Shown one piece after another: positions 55,950-64,000 of a stretch of DNA of 64,000 bases. Each line of letters opens with the position of its first letter. The first letter of the stretch is position 1. Position numbers and translations under genes: made by a program. Source of the DNA: Vandiemenella viatica (Eukaryota > Arthropoda > Insecta > Orthoptera > Morabidae). The stretch is taken from NCBI GenBank assembly GCA_031002005.1, contig JARYHS010011408.1, forward strand, positions 219,211,473 to 219,275,472, written 5' to 3'. The notes beneath the pieces are model-generated. The model made no database searches. It saw nothing but the letters and a program-made list of their open reading frames with translations, and was not told the origin of the DNA.

Positions 55950-56955
55950 CTTTCTACATTCATACTTAACTAAAATTTATAAATAAGATATTATTTTAAT
56001 TATCAAGTTCTCCACTTTAGTAACATTATTAATTAAGAAAGGAATGTTTCGAAATTCACCCCTTAAATGATACAATTATGAAAACCCAAGTTTCCCGGTA
56101 TGCGATAGTTCAGAATCCAGCTGCAAGGCTGCGCTGGCGTCAATAAGGGAACGTGCACAAACTACGTGGCTCGGTCCAGGGGGGGGGGGGCTGGAAGGCT
56201 ACGCTGGGCTACGGTGTGTGTGTGGGGGGGGGGGGGTTTCCGAGCCAGGCCACGTAGCATTTCTTTCATAACATTTTTCACAGTTAAAATGAGGAACAGA
56301 ACTCACAACTGCATGTAAATATTTATTTCCCTCAGTTAATTATCTCCGTGTGTAATTTACAATAGTCTGACAGGAGAAAAACAGCACAAAATGTCTTTTG
56401 GAATCAAAAGGGAAAAAAGCTACGTGCTACGTGTGGGGGAAGGGGGGGGGGGTAGAGGCAAAAGCCACGTAGGACTACGTGGGGGGTGGGGTGGAGGGGG
56501 GGTTCGCAGGAGGCCAAAATGGAGCTACGTGGTTTATGCACGCTCCCTAAGAAGTGATCGCATTAACTCTAGACTGCAGCTCCACATATCGATATCTTCG
56601 TACTGGTTATGATTGTGCTACCAGTATAAGCTTGGTAATGTAAATACTTTAAAATTTAAACCTTTAAAGTAAAATTTTTATCAATTTCCCTTACATGTAA
56701 GTTACATTCTGTTTTGTGTTGTATATTAATACGAGTATGTTTAATGTGTCTAAAAGTGTTTTCTAATTGTTTTACCAGACGTTGTTAGTGTTTTGCTACT
56801 TACCTATTTCAGTTGAAAAATAAATAATTGCTACAAATAAGCCATTTTATCATTATTATCGTTTTTCATCCTACTACAAACCGCAATCCTCGCTATTCAC
56901 CGTATATGATTCTCAAAATTTTAACACGGACCATCCAGTTTAAAAAATTCGCGAA
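55950..56955 (+). repeat. R1 repeat, copy 3 (plus), interrupted by a MITE
   Basis: 55970-56090 resembles an R1 unit in the orientation of copy 1 (GATATTATTTTAATTATCAA, GAAATTCACCCCTTAAATG). After GCGATAGTTCAGAATCCAGC comes the MITE. From 56548 the R1 right flank resumes (GAAGTGATCGCATT) and follows copy 2 through GTTTTGCTACTTACCTATTT and CATCCTACTACAAACCGC to about 56950. Confidence 0.8.
56147..56547. mobile_element. Tourist/Harbinger-like MITE, 401 bp, TAA target-site duplication
   Basis: Terminal inverted repeats match at 22 of 26 positions: left GGGAACGTGCACAAACTACG then TGGCTC; right, complemented, GGGAGCGTGCATAAACCACG then TAGCTC. TAA flanks both sides (56144-56146 and 56548-56550). R1 copies at 31255 and 36712 read straight through the site, confirming the boundaries. 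Subterminal regions repeat CTACGT/ACGTAG motifs and contain G-runs (56179-56190, 56224-56236, 56439-56450). No transposase: the 73-codon frame at 56391-56612 is translated G-run sequence. A three-base TWA target fits PIF/Harbinger. Confidence 0.9.
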
Positions 56956-57059
56956 TTTCGCCTGTCGTCGATTTATCGTCAGCGTTTTCTGATTTTTGTT
57001 TGCTTGTAAAACATGTATGTTTTTTATTTTTAAAATTTCTCACAGAAAGGATCCCTTAC

Positions 57060-57320
57060 AGTTTCGACGTCAGCTTTCTCCGCGGCTGCAGTATTTTCAC
57101 ACGGGATCCTTGCGGCCGGCCACCTAGCCCTGCCCCGGCCTGGGATGGGCTGGCCCGGAAGAACCGACGCGCACGGTAATTAGAGGTCGCCACACGTGTG
57201 CCGCATGTGTGGGGGCTGGCCTACCTTCCCGCAGGGTGGCACTCCGGGAACACACGCTTCCGTTTGCCACCGCGCTCCCAGCATTCGGACTGGTCCGCGT
57301 CAACAGGGATCTCCACAGTA
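57060..57320. promoter_or_regulatory. GC-rich patch
   Basis: 57100-57300 is GC-rich (GCCCTGCCCCGGCCTGGGAT; CCCGCAGGGTGGCACTCCGG). Both strands are open for about 70 codons without domains. Regulatory DNA or an unrecognised repeat. Confidence 0.22.
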
Positions 57321-57324
57321 ACTC

Positions 57325-58595
57325 ATCAACATTTATCAAAATTTTCCGATCTGAGAAAATTGCATATGGAAATGTTTCTGATTAATAGCTTCCTGATTTT
57401 TACCTAATGTGTTTTTTCACGTAATAGCATTATTAAAAAAATAAAAATTGAATTTGCACCAGTTTTTATCGCAGCGTGCAGAGATAGTTACGTTAAAAGT
57501 AATCTCGGCCAGATTTAATTGGCAACACTCTTAGTTTAATTTTAAGAAATCTAAATATGGATGTAAATAAATGTTTTCATCTGACGCTGTAAACGCATAA
57601 CTTTTTAATTGTTTACGGGGTGTACAGGGGTTTACTTTCATATATTTCTTACCGTTTATTCGAAATGTATTAATGGTTTTAAATTTTTTAGCTGAAAATT
57701 AGTATGATTAAGATTTTTTAAAATATGAAAAAACCATCTATCCTTCTAAGTAAACGATAGGTTTTGTTTTATCTTACAGACGCCGACAAACAACACAAAA
57801 AGCAACTCCTTTGTAAAGAAGAGAACTCGAACCTTGAGAACTTATGGTAGTTTTTTCTTGGCTAAATCATTAATAAATCACACGAAAGTTGAACTATTAC
57901 TTAAAGTTGCTACTCTTAGAACTAATTTCTAACGTTTTATGCACAAAGGAATGCAAATGTTCAGATCTCAGTGGATACGATTAAAGAACTTATAAACAAC
58001 TGGAAAATTGAAAGAAATAATACAAAGAACCCAGTTGTTTTTGCAAAATATAAAATAAAATTGAATAAATAACATAAATAAAAAGTACATTTCCATATTT
58101 ACAACGTTAACTAAAATATATTTCACAGGGACTTAATCTCACTATATTCTAATTATTATTTCTATGCGGGAGTTATACAACAAAATCCGCAAAAACAATT
58201 GTCAAATAAATAAAACCAAGCAATAGCTTATTGTTCTTACAGATTATTTTTCTGATTGTTTAAGGAGCAATTATTAATTAAATAAATTCAGTGCACCTAA
58301 TTATGGATTGCTTATACTTTCGAACTAGATTTGACACTCGCCAAGGTAACTTCAGTGATCGAAATCTCTACTGAAAAGTTGTTTTCTGTTTAGTATATTT
58401 TGCTTGGATGATTTTGTCGGAAAAGAAAGTATATTTATAGGGCCTTAGGGATAGAGTGGCAGAGTTTAAAAATGGCACCTATTGCACATTTGTTGTGGCT
58501 GGACATTCAGAGTAACTAGTAAACCGAACCACGGAGCCTATATAAGATCTTCACTTTCACAAAAACAGCTTAACCACAAGAGAAAATTAGATTAA
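57325..58595. other. AT-rich, no gene seen
   Basis: About 1.2 kb of AT-rich DNA with no coding, RNA or repeat signature. Confidence 0.5.
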
Positions 58596-58599
58596 GTGA

Positions 58600-58960
58600 C
58601 ACTAAATATTCCAGTCCGGACTGGGATTCGAAGCGGCGTACTTCTAGAAGACTTGTCTAGTAAAGTATTACAAGTGGAATTAATTAAATTGCAAGATGTC
58701 GCTTGCGGGGCTTGCGCCTGCCGTGCCCCTGTTAGGCTGCACCGCCGTGCCAGTGCACAGTATTTGCGAGTTGGCGTGACTCAGTGGCTGCTGCGCCGGT
58801 CTGGCCCGAGCTAAACATCGCCGCTGTTTACTGCTGGAGTGGCAGTTTACTACCCGCCTGACAACACAGTCGCTACTCGGGACAAAACCGCCTCACAGCA
58901 GAACCTCCAGAATTTTTGCAGCTAAGGCAGCTCGCTGTGTGATCCTAAAAACAGGACTCT
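58600..58960. promoter_or_regulatory. GC-rich island with palindromic start
   Basis: Begins with the palindrome CCAGTCCGGACTGG (58612-58625), followed by GATTCGAAGC, which could be a SINE head remnant. 58690-58860 is GC- and CpG-rich. The plus frame 58596-58814 has no domain. Function undetermined. Confidence 0.25.
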
Positions 58961-59089
58961 CGCTAAAAGAAGAAAGGAACTTTTACATCTTTGTGTAACT
59001 TCTTGGAAAGAAAGGCATCTGCATTGTTTTTAGTTCTGGAGAACAAACAAACAGTTTCATCATTTGTTATAATTGTGTTAAGTTTTTTT

Positions 59090-59330
59090 TTTCCCTTGGG
59101 CTTAACAATTCGTCAACGACAACGACATTAGTGCCAGGAAAGGAAAGTGGGGGGGGGGGGGGGAGTGCAGGGGATTTCAAGGAACTGGAAGAAATCAGAC
59201 TATTGGCTTTTAAAGGAAGTATTCTGGAAATCTCCTGTAGTAATTTTGAGAAACCAGGGAAAGTTGAAATATAGTTGACTGTACCCTGGATCAAACTAAT
59301 GCAAAAGAGATACACAAAACGTTACCGCTA
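59090..59330 (-). repeat. SINE-A copy (minus), highly degenerate
   Basis: Tail GGGCTTAACAATTCGTCAAC, a G-run at 59150-59163 where other copies have GGATGGGGG, then GGAACTGGAAGAAATCAGAC and TTTTAAAGGAAGTATTCTGG in family order. Confidence 0.65.
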
Positions 59331-59334
59331 TTTA

Positions 59335-60845
59335 TCACTTTAAGGAGGAATTTATTGCTAATTTTGTTTGAAAAGAAAATGGAACTATCATTAAACATAT
59401 TTTATGGAAAACAAACAATGTAATATAATATTACCGATTAATAATTTATTTTATAGTTGAATTGTATAAACTGAGTTAGTGAGTTGCTTTTTACAAATTG
59501 TGTAAATATTTACTACCATATGACTGATATTTTTAATCGTTTTTCAGCTTGGATGGATAATGAGGGGAGCTTGTTTCAATTTGTACAACTATAGTGAAAA
59601 AATGTTAACAAATTTGCGAAGTGTTTTTATTAGTTGCAATACGTCAATTCTCCTGACGTAGACACCACAAAGAGTAGAACTTGCAGCATTCGCTAATAGT
59701 AGTCAGTTTAGGAAAGCATCAGGGTAGAGAAAATATCAAAAACCAAAAAATTGTTAGTACCAATTTCTTTTCATGGTTTTTAGTCGGTCTTCCCGTCTAA
59801 AGAACGCTTATTTAATATTCTTTGAAGACGGTGTGAACGGGAATCCCAGAGCTAAAAATGTCATAGTTTTAGCAGGATTCTTATTTTCTTTACTTGCTAT
59901 GTCAAGAAAATGTGTTGTTATTATTTCTGTAACTATCAACACCTCGCGGACCAAAGGCAAGTTTATAAGAATCAAAAAGTGCATTACAATTTCCACTTTT
60001 ACGTGGTAGAATTATGACTATGGAAAAATAAATTGATGCAAGCACCACCGTGGATATTTTGAGTGTAATTATTTTTGGTAGCTTTGTCTTTGCAATATAT
60101 GGTTACCTTCACCTTTCCTGAAACTCTAGGAAAGGCTATACTGTCGGTAAAGGATTCACTGGAATTTTTGTCGCACAAAAACAACTTTAGTTACGTGACA
60201 CAATTTAAAACTTCTTCGTTTTATCTAACCACCACATCACCAATAAGTAAATGAGACAAAACACATGATATACATTTGGAGCTTCTCTCCTTCTCAGTTT
60301 TAAAGGAGTCTGCCTTATTTCGTTATCACATTTTACTCTCCAATAAATGATTAGAATGTACAACTCAGAATTAATGAAATGGTACCGGTACTTTATAACA
60401 CCCTGTCGAACATACTGTCCCTTCGCTTTATTATTACTTATATTCTTAATCTCCTCAATTCTAGGATGCAATTACAAAACCAGAGACATTCTTTCATATT
60501 TTCAGTATCACCAAAATGTAACTCACCCTCTCAAATATGTATAAATATGTAATATTACACAACAGAGATGTTAAAACAAGAATGTTATAAATATTTAAAA
60601 CAAAAAATGGTATATACCCATGACGCCATAATATCAATACCATATTACATTTGAAATTTTAAAAGGTTTGACTCAGATTTTTTACGGATAGACACACCAG
60701 GAAAAGAGAGCATCGTCTTAGTTGTTGATAACGGGTCAGATGACTCCTGGATAAGAAATGGTATGGATTTATTTTTCTGCCTCTGCGGTGGACAGTTCAT
60801 GTAGAGCCTTGGTACTTTGTGGTGTGACAGGTAGCGCAGTGGTGC
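59335..60845. other. AT-rich, no supported gene
   Basis: Frames of 60-88 codons occur on both strands without domains. Nothing recognised. Confidence 0.45.
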
Positions 60846-61095
60846 ACACACACCTGGCCAAGTAGCTCGGTGAGAGTACGTGTTTTGGCGGCTATTTATA
60901 TCAGCGACGCTAAGATTCTGGGAAGGGCGTCGGTGGGCGCTCACGCGGCTGGCCGGGAGGTCTTTTAATAACTTGTTCGTCCGTCCGAAAGCGAAACTAA
61001 ACAGCTGTCTGCTGACCGGCCAAGGACGGTCCAGCCACTGCTCAAGGAAACACAAAGCCTCTGCCCTCACTTGATGCAGGTAAATGAGCTGGGGT
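60846..61095 (+). promoter_or_regulatory. GC-rich island with TATA-like box and splice-donor-like end
   Basis: TATTTATA lies at 60893-60900, followed by about 180 bp of GC-rich sequence and a CAG|GTAAAT donor-like site at 61080. That arrangement fits a core promoter and non-coding first exon on the plus strand. The antisense frame 60645-61136 (163 codons, minus) is the longest non-LINE frame in the window. It lacks domain features and is plausibly a by-product of composition, so I do not call it a gene. Confidence 0.28.
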
Positions 61096-61099
61096 AAAA

Positions 61100-61425
61100 G
61101 GATAAAACTATAGCTTGTTAAAAGGTCTTCGTACAAGAGTGGGAAAGGAAGATAGCACCGTAAACTTCACAAATCTGAAAGTGAATTACAGATCGTACCT
61201 CATAGTCGGCGGGCGAATAAATTTTATTAAACATTATAAACTTCTACACCTCAGCACACAGACAGCCGCGCAAAGCATGCTGGGAACAGACGCGCATGCA
61301 CACTACGTTGGTTGCGCATCATACTCACTCTCATTCACGAAAGGACTTTATTTAAAACAACCTTCGAATTTTTCTTTCCACTATTCAAATCTCAGTCCGA
61401 TTCTGGCACGTGGCCAGACTATTGG
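61100..61425. other. No supported gene
   Basis: The frame 61115-61474 (119 codons, plus) has no domain and runs into a degenerate SINE. Confidence 0.35.
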
Positions 61426-61429
61426 AAGA

Positions 61430-61560
61430 CTTAGATTTCGATTCCATGTCAGGACATCCCGATATCGGTTTTAAATTATTTCCCGTAATTACTCCAGTCG
61501 AATTCAAAAATTGTTCCTTCACAAAGGGCTTCGTTAATTTCCTTTCCACAATTTAATTCC
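61430..61560 (+). repeat. SINE-A copy (plus), degenerate
   Basis: TTCGATTCCATGTCAGGACA, then TCCCGATATCGGTTTTAAAT, ATTACTCCAGTCGAATTC, GTTCCTTCACAAAGGGCTTC and TTCCTTTCC follow the box-B-to-body order of the family at reduced identity. Confidence 0.6.
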
Positions 61561-61564
61561 AACT

Positions 61565-61800
61565 GCGATGGAGCAGGCATTCTCCGGCGGCAATGTCCCC
61601 GCACCCTTATCTTTCCATGTCATAATACTGTAACACCCACCTACCCCTGCCCTTCACGAATTCCAGCTTCAGTGTTTTCAGTAAACTGACCATTATTTCC
61701 TTAGTATTTTATTCCAGTCCCTGACTCCCTTACCTACAAAAGTAAATTTTCCAATTTCCTTTTGCCTCAATCCAAACGCCATCTTATGATAAAGGTCATC
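61565..61800 (-). mobile_element. CR1/Jockey-like LINE 3' fragment (minus)
   Basis: The complement encodes FVGKGVRDWNKI, matching FVGKSVRDWNKL at 23.95 kb, followed by the non-coding 3' block (GGCAGGGGTAGGTGGGTG; GACATTGCCGCCGGAGAATG) shared with 11020-11120. Only the terminal part of the element is present. Confidence 0.7.
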
Positions 61801-61804
61801 GTTT

Positions 61805-62560
61805 AAAACACCTTCAGTGCCCTAGCTAACACACACACATGTATATAATTTTGTGTTTATTAAATAGGTTACTTTGACTTACTTTAATATCTACTCATAG
61901 TTTTTGCTTATGAATTGTGAACATACAGCTTCGAACATGGACGTACTAATTCATAACTGAAAACTGTAATTAGATAGTTATCAAAGTCAACATGACATAT
62001 TTTATTAAACACAAGTTAATTAACACTAAAGAAGCCCCGCGTGATTGAATCTCAGGTTATTTGGCATTAGTGATCAAGGCACGAAGTGGAGTAGCGATCA
62101 GTTAGTGCCCTGTGTTGTAGCCAGTAGCTAGAAACACAGCCACGAAGATGAAGCCATAGGCACAGTATATGAAGTGCTACCCTCTGTAGGGGCTCCTCTC
62201 AACTAACAGCACCTTTATTGAAAACTGGATCAAAAATGCGAACTACAAACAAAAACTACAATCAGCAATTCCAAAGTGATGATTCGTCATAAGAGGAGAA
62301 CTTAAATTTTGAAATAGCTCCTGATTTGTCGATTTTTGCTGCGCATGAACGGAGAAAACGAGTTTGTCACCTTCTAGAAATAATATGCAGCAATTAAAAT
62401 ATTTAAATGTTAATATATCGTAACTAGGGTACTGGGAATTTCTTAAACAAATGCGTATGCCATAAAAATCATTTAGTTTAGCTGCAAGACTGAGAACAAA
62501 GAGAAGTATGGCTTACTTTAGCGCCTCCAGTCCTGGTCCTGTGTAAGCTTTGCTTATGCT
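61805..62560. other. AT-rich, no gene seen
   Basis: Nothing recognised; a short GC-richer stretch at 62030-62220. Confidence 0.45.
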
Positions 62561-62565
62561 GATAA

Positions 62566-62790
62566 TTAGGGTTCGGATCTTTAGGTTAAGTCATATTTTT
62601 TTCCTGCCTTCTTTTTGAGCTGAAATGCTGAATTAAACACTGATTAAACGTTTCTGATTGTATTTAAACATATTTTACATAGCATATAAATGCATATTCA
62701 GACCATTTTCCTAGTTTTGGTCATATTTCGATAATATTTATGGTCATATTGTCATATTTTGAGGAAATATCTGGTAGTTTTTTAATGGTA
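62566..62790. mobile_element. hAT-relic-related terminal sequence
   Basis: GGGTTCGGATCTTTAGG (about 62569-62585) matches the terminus of the 7436-7790 relic. ATGGTCATATTGTCATATTT-type AT-rich subterminal sequence follows, with a counterpart near 7500-7540 (AAATATGTCC, AAATATGACC). Likely the end of another copy of the same transposon family. No transposase seen. Confidence 0.4.
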
Positions 62791-62794
62791 CCGG

Positions 62795-64000
62795 GAATTC
62801 ACTAGATATAAATGAGAAGAAATTAAGATAATTATTCACAAAACTGTACTTCTTGTAAGGACAAAAGCTGCATACCGGGGTTGAGTATCGCCTAAGTACC
62901 TTAACTAACAGTCTTGGTAGCACCTTACTGTCCAAAGAAAGTTTGTTGCATATTTTAATTTAGTTTGACCATGTTGCCAGGATACAACGAGAATGCTAAG
63001 AGGTCGCCACAATATTTGATGACCCAAATATTGAAAAGGTATGATAGCAGTTACAGAAATGAAACAGTTCACTTTTCCCAAAAATTCTTCACGTTTATTT
63101 AAAAGAAGTTCAAACAGCATTCTTAAGTTGCACAGGCTAATCGAACAATCGATCCAAAAATTACAGATTATGGAGAGAGGTAACACCGGCCAACCCCGAT
63201 GGAGATTTACAAGTACATATTACGAGAATGAGTACCACGCCCTGGAAGCCATAATGGCCGACTCCAGCAATGCCAACCTAAGATCTGAGTTACCAACTGA
63301 ACGTCGGAACTGCCAACCTACCAACACACGCCTAATTCATCTTACTAACACGACTGCAACCCGGAAAAGACAAAAGACGTCACCGCGACCTATAATTTAT
63401 ACCTTCGCTGACGTCAGAGCCAGAACGCGACTTTCTGCTAACACTTCTACGATTTAGATCTGAAATATCTCAGTAACTAAACGGTTATCCAAAACTTTAG
63501 GTGTGACAGTGTTTCGACATATTTAATTGTGAAATAATGAATATTTAGTGATTAACGTTAAGTGTTTGGTTTAAAAGTTCCCAGCGTATGAGTGGACTAC
63601 TTTCGTACCTGGGGAACTACTATTATATTGGAAATATCTACTTTTCGTCATTTTATTAATGCCACGGTTTATGCAGATTGTTTTATTATCACTGTGTTCT
63701 ACAAAAATTCCTGAGTTTATTGGTGTGGTTTTTATTAAGATCGGTGCAGGGAAAGTTTAACTACTACGTAACCAAAGTGTGATTTCAGTTTTAATTTTAT
63801 AACTTTATTTCTATTACATTTATTACAAATACAAAATTACCACGAGATTCTCTGAATTAAATCACGTATTCTGAAAGTTGTCTCATCTCTGTATCTTGTC
63901 GTAAACGGTTGTAATTAATTTATGAGTTGACCACATGTCAGGCATGAAAACTAGATTTTAAGATCCCTACAGAATCTGTTCTATAGCTTAGAATTACTTG
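62795..64000. other. No supported gene
   Basis: The frame 63041-63457 (138 codons, plus) crosses a GC-richer stretch (63180-63450) with TATAATTTATACCTTC near 63392 and TGACGTCAG (CRE-like) near 63410. The translation has no recognisable domain. The TATA/CRE pair could belong to a promoter or LTR. The last 500 bp are AT-rich. Confidence 0.35.

Noticed and set aside
56391..56612. 73-codon glycine-rich frame
   Set aside because: Translation of G-runs inside the MITE, crossing its end.
60645..61136. 163-codon minus-strand frame, longest outside LINEs
   Set aside because: No domain, signal peptide or repeat; it lies antisense to a GC-rich patch that keeps several frames open. Chance is the simpler reading.
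63041..63457. 138-codon plus frame
   Set aside because: Low-hydrophobicity Ser/Thr/Arg/Asn mixture without domain; the GC-richer stretch with TATA/CRE-like sites is a better description.
1..64000. Bacterial or phage operon, or defence system
   Set aside because: No clustered same-strand ORFs, no ribosome binding sites and abundant SINE/LINE sequence; the window is eukaryotic.

Overview
The window looks like repeat-rich, non-coding nuclear DNA from a large arthropod genome, probably an insect and plausibly a polyneopteran (stick insect, cricket or cockroach type). The evidence is AT-rich background, many tRNA-derived SINEs, decayed non-LTR retrotransposons, DNA transposons with target-site duplications, and no operons or ribosome binding sites. 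The lineage assignment is an inference from repeat style, not a match. I find no intact host protein gene, rRNA, snRNA or functional tRNA. Nearly every open frame is either a LINE remnant or a frame left open by chance. The labels SINE-A, SINE-B, SINE-C and R1 to R4 are mine.

Four layers make up the sequence. (1) SINEs: about two dozen copies of one tRNA-derived family with two 3' tail variants. SINE-A is older and diverged; SINE-B is younger, with 10-bp target-site duplications at two loci. A second tRNA-derived family (SINE-C) is represented by one full copy at 9748-9960 and two fragments. (2) LINEs: RTE-like reverse transcriptase fragments at 0.99, 16.4, 22.6, 39.7, 43.2, 44.2 and 46.4 kb, and CR1/Jockey-like C-terminal fragments at 4.7, 11.0, 23.6, 44.6 and 61.6 kb, with weaker ones at 17.7 and 48.5 kb. 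All are truncated, frameshifted or carry stops. (3) DNA transposons: a 1254-bp hAT-like insertion with an 8-bp duplication (53739-54992), a 401-bp Tourist/Harbinger-like MITE flanked by TAA (56147-56547), a BED-finger hAT relic (7436-7790), and the related R3 pair. (4) Unclassified repeats: R1, with a ~170-bp tandem array, at 31.1-32.3 kb (minus), 35.5-37.1 kb (plus) and 56 kb (plus); R2 at 27.8, 52.2, 53.6-55.1 and 55.5 kb; R4 at 28.2 and 45.1 kb; and three large hairpin-forming inverted repeats at 20.2, 34.6 and 41.8 kb.

Layout: 0-10 kb holds LINE and SINE fragments, a GC/CpG-rich island at 6.7-7.4 kb and a hAT relic. 10-24 kb is SINE/LINE dense and ends in an in-frame RTE/CR1 chimera. 24-30 kb is mostly unique AT-rich DNA with two GC-rich islands and an R2 copy. 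30-38 kb holds the inverted R1 pair, a ~300-bp tandem repeat, a long inverted repeat and one unrecognised 100-codon open frame (37387-37689, minus). 38-52 kb is a mosaic of LINE, SINE and foldback sequence. 52-57 kb shows two datable nested insertions (hAT into R2, MITE into R1). 57-64 kb is sparse, with GC-rich islands at 58.7 and 60.9 kb.

The genes do not work together as a system. The interest lies in transposon nesting, foldback elements with a conserved hairpin motif, and a few GC-rich islands that could be promoters, first exons or enhancers of genes outside the window.
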